From NCBI GenBank assembly GCA_023055355.1, contig JALJCS010000001.1:21849881-21913880 (forward strand): 64,000 nt of DNA. Direction: 5' to 3'. Positions 36,201 through 46,233 of this stretch are shown one piece after another. The stretch comes from Agelaius tricolor. Its lineage: Eukaryota; Chordata; Aves; Passeriformes; Icteridae. The notes under the pieces were generated by a model, which saw only the letters and a list, made by a program, of their open reading frames with translations, was not told where the DNA came from and made no database searches. How positions within the stretch are numbered: the stretch's first letter is position 1; each line of letters begins with the position of its first letter. A program made the position numbers and the translations under genes.

Positions 36201-39200
36201 ACATTCCAGCTTGTGCATTGGCCAGTCTTCCTTCTGAAAACAGAGGAAAAAATAATTTAAAAAAAAGAGCCATGGAGATAAACTTATGAAAAAGGGGATG
36301 AAGCTAGTCCTGCCAGATCCTAGAGGTCAAGTGAAATGTGTTTCCTTTAAAAAATAAGGTGACGCTCAGTAAATCAGAACAAAAGCTTGAGTCACATTTA
36401 AGGGGTAGAGCTATCCTGCTTTTTCCCAAACAAATCCACAAGGGATGAGCTGAGGTCAGAACATCTTCATTTACTCAACAGAAAAAAAGTATTAAATGAC
36501 AGAGGAGCAAACAGACAACATGATTTATAAATCACCAGTTCTTATTGTTCAGATCAAGCATGTGAGGACGCAGTAGGTCTGAGCTTGATGACTTTATTGG
36601 GTTCATTTCCATTTAATGCCTTGGCCCCTCACTACGAGGTGACCCTGCTGTAATCAGGAGTAATGTGTCTGAAGTCAATGGATTCACAATCCCTAACAAT
36701 CATTTGACGGTTAGGTCAAACACAAACATTCTGGTGGAATTATCAGATTTTTTTCCTTAAATGTTGAAGAATAAATGTACAGCCAGACAAGGAAAAAAAC
36801 ACTAATACAGACAAACATTTTAGCAGAATGTATAGAATATAGTTTAGGTAATGCATAGCATATTCCTAGCTCAACAGACAGTAACAACACACAGGAGTGA
36901 TGGCAAAAGGCACTCAGTGGCTTTTGTCACTCAACAAATTTCACCCAAGGCCACAGAATCTTCCAAACAATAGCACAGAATCACATCTAAACAATCTGCA
37001 CTAGCCCAGGCTGTCCTCAGACTACATCAAATTTCATTTTATTAATTCATTTAAACATGGAAATATTCAAGCAATGCAGTTATTTATTGCTATATCTCGT
37101 CCCAAACACATGTTCATAGCACTATGTTAGAACAGACCTATAGTTTTCTGTCTGCTTAGGAAGCATCAAATTTTGCTTTCATACCAGATTCAAACTGGTG
37201 GAAAACACTAGCAGAGAAAAAAACTCACAACAAATCCCACAAATCTGTAAGTGAAAACTTGAAAAAGTTTTAGCACCTTCCAGAACATTCTGAAATCCCA
37301 TTACTGTGATTCACTCAGTATGGCAGACCCTAAGTTGGCCCACTCAGCACCAATTTTCAAAAATAATTTAAAAAACCCACCAGTGTGGCCCATCACAGTG
37401 ACTGAGTGGCACAGAAGGAACAATTTCCCTCAGCTGCCTTACCACTAAGGGCAAGAGCTGTTTGAAACACCAGGGACACACCCTGGAGGCTGTCTGAAGC
37501 ATCTGCACAGGACTGGTAGATGTGCTACTGGTCTGCTGGGAGATGGACTCCTTGTGGGAACTACACACAGAACCCCAAAGCAGGGAACAGTCAGGGGAAT
37601 CAGGACCCTCAGTGCCTCCTGCCTCGGCTGGTCAGCTTATGTACAGGTTTTGCAGATCAAAACAAAAGCCAAGATTACTAATTTCAGAGTTACTACACCA
37701 AAATTTCTTCCAGTGAAAACAGTTATTTTAAGTGTCCTGGGCACAGACAGCTTTAGGAGGTTATTTTATTAGGAAAAGAAAGGTCAGCACCTGCCCTGGC
37801 CTTGGGTAGGGTTTGAAGCATTGAAACACTGCAAGGGTATTCAAGCCCTTACAATGTCAACTTTGCTGTCTTCAATATCCCACTATGGTACTTCCAAAAA
37901 ACCTACATACAGCCTGCTTGAAATAAGCTCCAGTGTAAATATTCTAAGAGATGTGGCAATACAGACCAGAACCAAAATAGTATATTACACTGTAATCATG
38001 TCATGTGAAATTACACTCTCAACTCTCCTACAGCTGTCACACTACAAAATGACCCCAGAGAGACCCATTTCCCACATATGCCCCAAAACCTTTTCTGGAA
38101 AATTCCTGACAGCCTTTGCTTAGGAATCTACAGGCTAAAGGCTAAAAAGACACAGAGGGAAATCTCATTTCTCACCTCTTCTTGCTTACCCAGGACACCC
38201 ACTAACTTTAGCATGCTTGTTCAAAAAGTGAAGGCACTGAACCTGAAGCTTTGCAGGACTCTCATCCATACACACCCATTAAATAAACAGAAGAAATTAC
38301 CTGATAAAACAAAAAATCAAAATGCAAAATCACGTGCCTGTCTTGAAGCAGTGTTTTAAAAAAAATCCATTTGTCCCTTTATTCTTTACACATCGTTAAT
38401 TAAAATCTTTCCCCAGGCAGAATCACACTGAGTTATATGAACTGGTAGGGAGGTTAAAGGGACAAGATACGGCTGAATTGTGCAAAATGAGATAAAAGCC
38501 TGAAACACCACAAAAAAAAGAGGGTTCTGATGACTGAGTAATACCTGGGATAGAAACACCATGACAGCAGCTTTCCCTGCGATCACAGCAGGACTGTATT
38601 TTGCATTCTTTTCCACATTTTCCTCCAGGTAGTTTGAATTATAACAAGTAGCATTGTTCTAGCTGAATCTCTAATGCTACATTAATGATATTTTCTTCCT
38701 ATTTTCATTACATCCACAATATTTTCCCCTTCATTTAGGAGTGACAACATTTTTGGAAGGGAAGTTCTTTAAAGCTTATGCCTTTTACATCAAAGCATGG
38801 GAACAGTCCTCTTCACCAAGTTCTTCAAAAAGATTCTGCCATCTAGGACTACTGGATTGATTCCCAGAACACTGTCTTATACCTCACCATAGGAGAAAAA
38901 CAACAAGTGACAAAATATAATATTAAAAAAAATTAATCTCAAGTCCAAACAAATGTCCTCATACCTCCTTTTTCACATGGGCTTTTTCAATACTAAATAA
39001 AAAGTTCTATTTCACTCAATTGAAAAGAAACACAGATAAATACCAGAGAGAAATGATGGGCAAGCCAGTGCAGGGTTAAGCTCACTTCTTCAGAATCTTA
39101 AGGCCCAATTGTGATCAAATGGCATCAAACTCCTTAACTGAATTCCAGTGAGGCAACTTCTGAGGTCTGATATTAATTAGTAAAGTTCTCTGATACAGCC

Positions 39201-42200
39201 TTTCAGCAAGCAGTGAAGGCAGAAGTTTTATATATCTTCAGAGCCACCCTTCCCTATCATCATTTACCAAACGCTGGGCTAAAGAGGGTATTTGACTTTC
39301 ATGGGCTAGCACTTAACATGTTCACAGGAGACATTTGCCAAAGAAAAATACACTGGGAAAGTTTTTGTATAGGGGGACAGACACCCAGTGCAATCTTGCA
39401 GTGTCAAAAACCTTTTGTGCAGAATCATTGCAGCAAAAATATTTTGTATTTTTTTTCTACATCTTTACAAAGACAAGTAGGCAATTTCTACAAGGTCCCA
39501 TTTAAAACACACCTGCTTAATGCTAATTACAGGTGTGCAAGTACATTTTCAGGCTTACTAGCTAGTAAAAATACCTGTTTCACTCACTCCAGCAATACCA
39601 ACTTCAGCAGCCTTTAATGCGACATGTTAAAAAAACCCCATAAGTGGTTTGTTCAAAATATATTTCAAATGTTGAAATTCACCACAGAAACATCTCCTTC
39701 TGCACACTGGCTAGCTATCTCCACTCTCTTTGGGATAAATGATAGCCATGTGTAATAACAGCAAGAGGAGTTCCAGTAGCTGGTTCATGTTCACCAGGTC
39801 CACAAAAAATTGCAACACATAACCCTATTAAAACATTTCTCTTCAGGGTGTTCCAGCAGCTAATTTCTAAAGAGAAAAAAGGAGCACAGGTTTCCTCCCG
39901 CTTGACTAAAATTATTATAATTTAAGAAGTCAAGACCCAAACAGCTGCAGATGGGGGCTGAAAGCCACTACTATAATAACAGGCATGCTCTCCAAGGAGG
40001 TGAAACTGGAGAGTGGGACGGTGAGAATCTGCTGGAAATCACAATCCCTTTTAAAAGGAGACCTGGATTCGGGCTTGGGGAAAGAAAGATCCAGCAAACC
40101 CAGACTAGATTCAACCCACAAAACATTAAGAGCAGCAAGGACAGGCAGTGAGGGCAACTTCCACTCTTATGTGCCCTGAATCCACACCTATGCAAGCATC
40201 TAGCTTAATATAGGTGAAACATGTGGTTATCCATCCCAAAAGCAAAATAAGAGACCAAAACAGGAACACTAAGGAGCTGTGCCAAAGCCTGTGTGTGTGT
40301 GCATAGATCCACCTCTCCCCACAATGAGCAAGAATTCCTATGAATTGTGGTATAAGACATCTTTAAGTAAGAAAACAGCAAGCTCAAAAAGCTTTGGGTT
40401 TTTATCCCACTATGCCTCACATGGTAAACATCTGTCTAACTGCATTGCCTTGACTGACAAGGTACCAATCAACATATGAAATCATATCATGTCCTTGTTG
40501 GGTGCATACAATTTTTAGCTGAATTGACCAAAAAATATGGATTTACAGGAAAAAATTAACTTATAAAATAAAAATGAAATGAACAATACCATGACAGTTC
40601 TCAAGTACAGCCCTGGCCTTTTATGAATGTCTCATGATGTCTGACATCCATGCAGGCAAAAGGGACACATTTCCTGTACATTCCAGTGTTACAAATTCAG
40701 TATCAAGGCACAGATATCCTTCTTAGCTTTTACAAAGAATTGCTGAACTGCTGAAAAGTGCCTTTGAACAAGAGGCTGTCTGTGTAGCACAGTGGAGTCA
40801 GTGGAGACCAGTTTCTAGAGAATATTGTGCTTGAAGGTAATTTTGAAAGAATGTCAAAGAATTCAATCTCAGCAACGTTCATCAATTTCATCAGACTGAC
40901 TCAGAAGGGCCCAAAAGATGGAAGACAGTGCTATATAAACTAGGGAATCAAAAGCCATTTGTTTATCACCAGCAAGGATGAGGTACTAGTACCTGTGCAT
41001 GTCATACTATAGCTTAGACATCAACAAAATCTAAAAAAGGCCTTTATATCTAGAGCATCATACCACACAGCAACAGGTAGGAAAGATTCTAATTCACTAA
41101 CTTATCAGACAGACAAGCTTTTGCTGAGCAGCAGCTTTAGCAGACTTAAGGATACTCAGTTCGAGCAGTTCAGGTTTTTACTCTAGGAACATGTCCCTCT
41201 AGAGAGAGAGAATTCTGACCACCAAAACATAAAGATTAAAAAAAAATCAATCTAAAAAAAGGCAATACATATACAAAACTTTACAGAGAAAAAGAAAATA
41301 AAATAAATCAATCCCTCCTTGAAAAGTATAAACTTTGTCAAGGCTGGAAGTCAGGACACTGAGGGAGGGCCACTTGGTGATGAAAGCAAAGGACCATTGA
41401 TGAGAAGAAATAAGTTCTTCCACCTCCAACATGACATCTACTTGCTATTTTCCCCAGCACAAATTACTGAGCTTTCCTACTTGAGAAAATCTTGCACAGC
41501 TGTTTCATAAGCCATTGTACATTTTATATAGTAAGAGAAGAAACAGTTTCAGAAAAAAGCTGCTAAACAGCTGCTTTGTTCAAGGATTTCCTTACCTCAT
41601 CTAGTTAAAAGCTTGCAAGAAATAATGACATGAAGAAACATTTCTTAGAAACAAGCATTTTTCATGAACGAATCACAGGCTTTCTCTACACTGTCTTTAA
41701 AGCTCATACAGATTTCTCTCAAGACCCTTAAAGATGCTCATACAGTAAACTTTCACTTTGGCAATTCTATGAACTACTGCAAATTTTGTAAAAAACTCCT
41801 GTTAAGCCTTTTGAGATCTCCTGATGCCTCAAAACCAAAAGGCTATTTGATTCACCCACAACTCACTAGGATTCTGTGGGAAAGCAGGAAGTAGGGGAGG
41901 TAATAGAAGGAAAACTGAGGAGAGATCAGGCTTCTTTTGAAACGTGTGCAACAGGAGAATAAGAGACATCCTCGAAATAAAAGCAACAGCCATGTCCAAA
42001 GTGCCTGGGCACTGAGCAGCACAAACCATGACATCTCTGACCAGGTAATGACAACAGGGACCACTTGGCATGGCCCCATGCACCCAAGAGCACATTAACA
42101 TGTGGGACAAGATTTGGATTATTTATAGCTGGCACACAGTGGCTTGCCAGGCCTTGGGTCACTCAAATCCCTCACACTCTGTGCCCAGCACCACAGACCT

Positions 42201-45200
42201 TGCATAGCTCACATTATCCAACCAGCAACCCAGATGGGTTTTTCCACACAGAAACTGGATCATTCTTTCACATCAAGCTGAGGGCCCAAAAAGGCTAGAT
42301 TCTAATAGTCTAACCCTGTCTCTTTTTTTCTTTTTTCTTTTTTTTTTAAGATGCTTATTCTAATTTGAATAAAAAACAGAGTGAGAACCATATGCAAATG
42401 TTTTGGATGTCTTTGTATTGCTCTACTTTAGTATGCACTTACATTCTACATCCTTTAAAAACCAAAAGGAATAAAAGTTTTATCTCACTGAGTAAGTTCA
42501 GGAGAAAGCCTGATAAGTTTCAAATGATTATGACTACCATCAGCTGTGGTAGTCTCAATAATCAAAATATTTCAAATATTCTAAAAAAAAAATCTTAAAA
42601 AATTCTCTCTCTCTCCTAAGATGGCTATTTAGAGATTTGTTTTTCTTCCATTAGACACAAGATCTCTTATCAGTTTAGTGAGCTAATGCTAAATTATCAG
42701 GTCTGTCCTTAAAGGAAGAAGTAATACAGACATAATTAGTGGGTTGACAGGCAGCTTTAATCAAAGTCTCAGTGGTACCAAGCCCTGAAGCTACTGATCT
42801 TGAAAGAGTCATGCAGACCATGTCGAAATCCTGTAATTGTCCAATGCACAGCTCCATGGTCAGCATCTGTGGGATACTGGAACTGACTGGACTGCTATTA
42901 ACCACAGCTACAATTAGAGCATATCAATGCCACACAAACAAAAATTGGAGTTCTGCACCCCCACCCTCCTTCCCCCCACCCTCACAAATTGCATGACCGT
43001 ACCTGACATTCCACATTGCAATAAAAGGCCTGTTTGCATCTTCCACACTTGGACAATCCTTCTTTCCTTAAAAAGAAAACAGAAGTTATTCTGTTCTAGA
43101 AACCTGAATGAAATAAAAGTGTATACTGGATCACTTTTTGCATCTAATACAGTTTCATTTCACAATGAAAACTGTATTAGACTTTCAAAAGCACATTTTT
43201 CCACGCAGCTCTCATTATGCAAAAGCACTCTGCTTTCTTGAAAAATTGCTGGGTTTGAAGACATGTTACTCCATGCTATTTGACAGACAGCATCATTTTT
43301 TGCCACTATACAAAGAATAATGAGCTAAAGTTATTGTGTTTTGCAAACTTTAAAATTGCTCTGTTCACCAATATTAACTCTTTGGTTCTGCTATGACAAT
43401 TCTACTGCTTCTTTGGTTACAGAATGCATGACCTGTGTTGAGTAAGTGCCTCCAAAAGCCAAGAAAAAATACTGTGTTATTAAATATACTGTTTGATCTC
43501 CTGTCACCTGAGAGCCCCTTACTGTCGCACCCTGTCTGCTCTGATATCTGTGTATTCTGAGCAGACCTAAGGCCCACACTCTCCTTTTTTATATTTGTAT
43601 ATACCCCACCAGAGGGAACTGCCACGAGGAAGGTCCTTTTCTGCTTTAAAGTGCATGTGTTGCAAGAGATCCCACCAAAAATAGAACATGTGTTACCCAA
43701 CAAGTGACATTTTGGTGTGACAGCAATAGGGATCTCTCAGCAGTACTGAATGCTTTTAAAATGTCTGCATACCCTCCCTGGGCTAAGTAGAAATAAATAA
43801 ATAAATAGCCTTACACTGAGGTAAGCTCATTGGAGTAAATCAAGGGTGAGGGTCCTTACATGATGTGACAGTGTGCAACATTTGGGTGCTCACTGGCATT
43901 TGGAGCCCATAAAACCCAGCGAGCCTGGCATCCTCTGATTGTATCTGCAAAGCACACAAGGTGCAACCTGAGCGAGCCGGGCTAACACCATGACTCCTCT
44001 TGCTGACATTACAAGCAAGTATTTAAAGTAACAACCACTATCTCATGCAAATACAATGTTACAGCCTCATTTTGCCCATGTAGTCACAAAAGTTCTTAGG
44101 ACAACTTGGCCAAGTTTCCCTTCCCACGGCTGGTGTCGAGCCCACAAGCTCCCTGCTAGGGCTCTTTGGAAGTCCTACCAGCACAGATTGGAATCTGTAC
44201 GTGCTAGTTCAGCGCTAATGCAACAGTCACAGACACAGAACACATGTCTGAGCACTGGCGGATCACCTTACATCACCCAGACATCGCTCCTCTTAGCGGC
44301 ACTTCATCACCCTGGTGTGAAATAAATTTCAGATTACCGCACTAACTGCTGTCCTGCTGCAGGCAGTGGGTTCCTTGATTGCCGTGCTCCTCCAGAGCTC
44401 GAAAGGAGAAGCTTGCATGGATAACAAGCAGCTGCTCCCGAAGATAACCAAAAGCTATTCCATGAGATAACTATTATCCTTACAGTATTACTTCACCTCA
44501 GTGAGGTATGGAAGCATTCCCGGGTCCTGTGGCAGACAAATCTGAATATGATAAACAAAACCAGACAGCTTCTCTGGCACAAGGAAACTTGTGGTTAGGT
44601 ACACGAGTTAAAAAAAAAAAAAACAAACAAAACTCTTAAACCAAACACAGCACTTCAATGCAAACCTTACAGGCTGGGAAAAGGTGTAAAGGAGGTGATG
44701 AAAATCACCTCAGCTGTACCCTTCTTCAAATTAATGGAACTCGCTTCACCAGAACTGTATTAGGTGCTCATATGCAAAGAGTGGGGTGAATCAAGTCATA
44801 AGCAGATAAAGTAATGAGGAAAGAAAAAGGATGTATGGACAAAAATAGCACAATTGCAACAGTTGTTTTTCTTTGCTGAGGCAACTACTAACATTTGCTC
44901 TGAGATATAACCAGGTAAGCACTTAATTCCTCTGCAAGCTGTCAGAAGCCACAAAACTACTACACTTTCTAAAAATATGGTGTGGTGTGATGTGCCAGAG
45001 TGTCATATCCATGCTGAATTTGCTAACCCCAATATACCTTTTAATACACCCTGCAGCAGCTCACATTGAGAGGCTTGAGGCAGACACTGAAAACCTCCCC
45101 TGCACACAGGTGAGGAGGAGCTGCAGAGGCCCCGGCAAATTCGAGCCCCCGCATCCCTCCAGCACCAGGAATCCCGAAGCACTCAGGAGCAGGCAGCACT

Positions 45201-45882
45201 CCAGTCCCAGTATTCCCAGCCAGGAGACAAACAAGTTCTTGCATTGCCTGTGCTCCGCCCCAGTAAAAGTAATTTGCAGACTAAGGTTTCAGACACAGGT
45301 AATACACAAGTATTGGTGTATATTTCAATACGGAGATATATACATTTCATTCATAGATATTCCATCCGCACTAGGGAATGTGAGGTGTGAATTAGGCGAT
45401 TGCAGACCCTTTCTCCTTTATCAAACCTTCATTAAAACCACCGAACACCAAGTTATTACAAAACTAGACGGATCAACGACACTTCCTGCCAGAGGATGGT
45501 TACGCACGTGTCTACGTGACCGCCAGAGCACGGGAAGAGCAGAACTTTTTTTTTTTCCTTTTCCTTTCTCTCGCCTGAGCTGCTCAACACGGAAAACCAG
45601 CTTTGACTTTAGACCTCCGCGCTGCCACAGCAGCTCCACGAGCCGAGGAGGGGGAAAGCAGTGCCGCCGCCCCTAGAAGCCGGGCGGGCCCGGGCCCTAC
45701 CTGGCGAAGCAGGCGTCGCAGTGGCTGCCGCGCTCGCTGACCGTCAGCACGGCCGCGTAGGCCGGGCAGCTCAGCAGCAGCTCGCCCACGGCGAAGCGCC
45801 GCCGCGCCCGCAGCCCCCGGCCCTTGCCGGCGCTGGCGAACCTCTCCAGCCCGTCCAGCTGCGGCGCCGCCTCCGAGCGCAT
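18148..45882 (-). CDS. SMYD2: SMYD2, SET and MYND domain lysine methyltransferase, complete (12 exons)
   Basis: Exons 45701-45882, 43003-43066, 36123-36233, 34449-34509, 31985-32109, 28255-28322, 26459-26561, 23969-24079, 22099-22219, 21726-21900, 20213-20321 and 18148-18228 join in consistent phase to 436 codons plus TGA (human 433). SMYD2 transfers methyl groups from S-adenosylmethionine to lysines of p53, RB1, HSP90 and histone H3 in cytosol and nucleus (family knowledge). Visible parts: SAM-binding GKGRGL (19-24); MYND zinc finger C55, C58, C68, C71, C77, C81, H89, C93; NHSCCPN (209-215); catalytic Tyr243 in SSYIDLLY; post-SET C265, C267, C270; C-terminal helical TPR-like half from about 280. 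The N-terminus is 3 residues longer than human. The human VFTSY motif reads IFSSY here. Intron 9 is a U12-type AT-AC intron. All key residues are present, so the gene should be functional. Confidence 0.97.
18229..20212 (-). other. SMYD2: SMYD2 intron 11
   Basis: A GT-AG intron of about 2.0 kb. No repeat family, RNA gene or alternative exon recognised. Confidence 0.8.
20213..20321 (-). CDS. SMYD2: SMYD2 exon 11, C-terminal helical domain
   Basis: A 109-bp exon completing Ser374, then KHYPSYSLNVASMWLKLGRL and on to VKALKR410. The acceptor is TCTCTTGCAG. The donor AGG/GTATTT is weaker than the others but is the only one that keeps phase with exon 12. Confidence 0.96.
20322..21725 (-). other. 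SMYD2: SMYD2 intron 10 with GC-rich segment
   Basis: A GT-AG intron of 1.4 kb. About 20400-21400 is clearly richer in GC than the neighbouring introns and is open in several frames on both strands (the longest is about 136 codons). None of the translations is recognisable, they overlap each other on opposite strands, and no splice pattern supports them. I treat it as a base-composition feature. Confidence 0.7.
21726..21900 (-). CDS. SMYD2: SMYD2 exon 10, C-terminal helical domain
   Basis: A 175-bp exon starting after the terminal AC of the U12-type intron. It completes Ser316 and reads PSELLEICELSLDKMGAVFE and onward to KIIRPY373, plus two bases of Ser374. It belongs to the TPR-like C-terminal domain. 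The donor is CAG/GTAAAA. Confidence 0.96.
21901..22098 (-). other. SMYD2: SMYD2 intron 9: U12-type AT-AC minor spliceosome intron
   Basis: On the transcript strand the intron starts ATATCCTTTG, the minor-class 5' splice site. It has TTCCTTGAC as branch sequence (21919-21911), with the branch A at 21912, 11 nt before the intron end, and ends TTCCTAC. All three elements match U12 consensus. No GT-AG pair at this junction restores the conserved KSPSELLE reading. The length is only 198 bp, the shortest intron in the gene. Confidence 0.95.
22099..22219 (-). CDS. SMYD2: SMYD2 exon 9
   Basis: A 121-bp exon encoding residues 276-315, from DKEKLEICKLNDPPSAETVK to RRAKHYK, plus the T of Ser316. The acceptor is TTTCCTTCAG. 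There is no GT at the 3' edge. The boundary AAAT/ATATCCTTTG matches the U12-type AT-AC donor and keeps the Ser codon in phase with exon 10. Confidence 0.96.
22220..23968 (-). other. SMYD2: SMYD2 intron 8
   Basis: A GT-AG intron of about 1.75 kb. An A-run lies near 23643-23660. Nothing else recognised. Confidence 0.8.
23969..24079 (-). CDS. SMYD2: SMYD2 exon 8, catalytic tyrosine and post-SET
   Basis: A 111-bp exon of 37 codons, starting IFSSYIDLLYPTEDRNDRLR (239-258) and ending in the post-SET CDCREC. Tyr243 corresponds to human catalytic Tyr240. C265, C267 and C270 are zinc ligands. The acceptor chosen (CATTTTTAG/ATTTTTAGC) gives Ile239 where human has Val. A nearby AG (TTTTTAG/CAGC) would remove three codons including Phe240, so the upstream one is preferred. 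Confidence 0.95.
24080..26458 (-). other. SMYD2: SMYD2 intron 7
   Basis: A GT-AG intron of about 2.4 kb containing a MIR-like SINE trace near 26105-26240. No other feature recognised. Confidence 0.8.
26105..26240 (+). repeat. MIR-like (CORE-SINE) remnant
   Basis: CCTCATTTTACAGATGGGTA followed by AACTGAGAGAGAGGCTG matches from memory the conserved part of MIR-type SINEs found across amniotes. The preceding CAAAGCACCAGCCAAACATC also fits. It is diverged and lies in SMYD2 intron 7. Confidence 0.55.
26459..26561 (-). CDS. SMYD2: SMYD2 exon 7, SAM-binding NHSCCPN
   Basis: A 103-bp exon completing Asp204, then VALMNHSCCPNVIVTYKGTL (205-224) and on to PGEE238. N209 and H210 contact S-adenosylmethionine in this family. 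The acceptor is TTCTACTTTTACAG and the donor GAG/GTAAGT. Confidence 0.98.
26562..28254 (-). other. SMYD2: SMYD2 intron 6
   Basis: A GT-AG intron of about 1.7 kb, AT-rich toward exon 6. Nothing else recognised. Confidence 0.8.
28255..28322 (-). CDS. SMYD2: SMYD2 exon 6, SET domain
   Basis: A 68-bp exon encoding VNCNGFTIEDEELSHLGSAI, then FP, and two bases of Asp204. The NCNGFTI strand belongs to the SET core that lines the substrate side. The acceptor is TTTTTTCTTAG. The donor is GA/GTAGGT, which lacks a G at the last exon base but keeps phase with exon 7. Confidence 0.96.
28323..31984 (-). other. SMYD2: SMYD2 intron 5
   Basis: A GT-AG intron of about 3.7 kb. It contains a CR1 3'-end fragment near 29355-29525. 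The + strand at 28500-30500 is purine-rich, which produces several meaningless open frames of about 60-109 codons on both strands. Confidence 0.8.
29355..29525 (-). repeat. CR1 LINE 3'-end fragment (antisense to + strand)
   Basis: GAATGGTTTGGGTTGAAAGG followed by GGCAGGGACACCTTCCAGTA and GACCAGGTTGCTC is the familiar reverse-complement 3' region of avian CR1 LINEs, moderately diverged. It ends after about 170 bp. Confidence 0.8.
31985..32109 (-). CDS. SMYD2: SMYD2 exon 5
   Basis: A 125-bp exon completing His140, then residues 141-181 starting LDKLDNEKRELIQNDIAALH and ending ALVVLFAQ. The acceptor is TTGTCCACAG and the donor CAA/GTAAGT. The segment is almost unchanged from human. Confidence 0.97.
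32110..34448 (-). other. SMYD2: SMYD2 intron 4
   Basis: A GT-AG intron of about 2.3 kb containing a short CR1 trace at 32298-32395. Nothing else recognised. Confidence 0.8.
32298..32395 (-). repeat. Short CR1 3'-end trace
   Basis: AATCACGAGGTTGGAAGAGC then CTTCAAGATCACCGAGTCCA matches the reverse complement of avian CR1 3' ends. It includes a small local doubling of ACCGAGTCCAGC. Confidence 0.65.
34449..34509 (-). CDS. SMYD2: SMYD2 exon 4
   Basis: A 61-bp exon encoding KTHPERTQSEKLLAVREFES (120-139) plus the first base of His140. The acceptor is CTTCTTGTTAG after a pyrimidine tract and the donor is CAC/GTAAGT. It belongs to the insert between MYND and the SET core. Confidence 0.96.
34510..36122 (-). 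other. SMYD2: SMYD2 intron 3
   Basis: A GT-AG intron of about 1.6 kb with a short CA-rich patch near 35125-35168. Nothing else recognised. Confidence 0.8.
36123..36233 (-). CDS. SMYD2: SMYD2 exon 3, end of MYND
   Basis: A 111-bp, 37-codon exon in phase 0, starting KEDWPMHKLECASMCTFGQN (residues 83-119) and ending TARILAKQ. H89 and C93 complete the MYND zinc sites. The acceptor is TTTTCAG and the donor CAG/GTGAGC. After the last cysteine the human SPMVVFGENWN reads ASMCTFGQNWH here, an ordinary level of divergence. Confidence 0.97.
36234..43002 (-). other. SMYD2: SMYD2 intron 2
   Basis: The largest intron at about 6.8 kb. AT-rich, with many short chance ORFs and T-runs near 42320-42350. No exon, RNA gene or clear repeat was recognised. 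Confidence 0.75.
43003..43066 (-). CDS. SMYD2: SMYD2 exon 2, MYND zinc finger core
   Basis: A 64-bp exon completing the split Arg61, then KEGLSKCGRCKQAFYCNVEC and a final Gln (62-82). It provides zinc ligands C68, C71, C77 and C81. The acceptor is CTTTTTAAG and the donor CAG/GTACGG. A near-perfect 15-bp hairpin lies about 80 bp upstream in intron 1. Confidence 0.97.
43144..43180. repeat. Near-perfect 15-bp hairpin upstream of SMYD2 exon 2
   Basis: CTAATACAGTTTCAT and ATGAAAACTGTATTAG pair apart from one bulged base, around a TTCACA loop. It lies about 80 bp upstream of the exon 2 acceptor on the transcript strand. Confidence 0.85.
44286..44769 (+). repeat. Left arm of large imperfect inverted repeat around SMYD2 exon 1
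   Basis: The reverse complement of this stretch aligns along its whole length with 46372-46866. Shared blocks include ATTTCACACCAGGGTGATGA, CTGCTTGTTATCC, GCAAGCTTCTCCTTT, TTGAAGAAGGGTACA and AGCACCTAAT, in the same order. There are many substitutions and small indels. Homology stops at both ends. This arm lies in SMYD2 intron 1. Confidence 0.9.
45701..45882 (-). CDS. SMYD2: SMYD2 exon 1, coding part
   Basis: The ATG is at 45882-45880. The product starts MRSEAAPQLDGLERFASAGK, aligning with the human start but about 3 residues longer. It carries the SAM-binding GKGRGL and the first MYND cysteines (HCDAC, C55 and C58). The donor AG/GTAGGG splits an arginine codon. The frame is open upstream to an ATG at 46278, through GC-rich repeats. 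I chose 45882 because homology starts there and a G occupies position -3. Strong CpG density marks it as part of the promoter island. Confidence 0.95.
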
Positions 45883-46000
45883 CCCGGCGAGGGCAGCGAG
45901 CCGGGCGGGCTCGCGGCGCTGCTCTGGGAGCCGGGGCCGCCGCCGCCGCCGCCGCGGGAAGCGCCTCCTCCGGGCGGCGCGGGCCCTGCCGGCGGCTGCG

Positions 46001-46233
46001 CACCGGGAGCGCTGCCCGCCGAGCCCTGCCCCGGCTCCGGCACCGGGAGCGCTGCCCGCAGAGCCCTGCCCCGGCCCCGGCACCGGGAGCGCTGCCCGCC
46101 GAGCCCTGCCCCGGCCCCGGCACCGGGAGCGCTGCCCGCCGAGCCCTGCCCCGGCTCCGGCACCGGGAGCGCTGCCCGCCGAGCCCTGCCCCGGCCCCGG
46201 CACCGGGAGCGCTGCCCGCCGAGCCCTGCCCGC
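46001..46233. repeat. 40-bp GC-rich minisatellite, about 5.8 copies, in the SMYD2 promoter/5' region
   Basis: Units start CACCGGGAGCGCTGCCCGCC at 46001, 46041, 46081, 46121, 46161 and 46201. The last is incomplete. Copies differ at two main sites: CCGGCTCCGG or CCGGCCCCGG at the unit end, and one GCA for GCC in unit 2. The unit has no stop in any frame on either strand, and its length is not a multiple of 3, so each unit shifts frame. This creates several long artificial ORFs. Confidence 0.97.

Larger units (their letters stand above)
43067..45700 (-). other. SMYD2: SMYD2 intron 1
   Basis: A GT-AG intron of about 2.6 kb. It contains a short hairpin (43144-43180), an AAAT microsatellite near 43790-43806, and one arm of a large inverted repeat (44286-44769). 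A 229-codon open frame on the + strand (44987-45676) runs into the CpG island. It has no recognisable domain. Confidence 0.8.
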
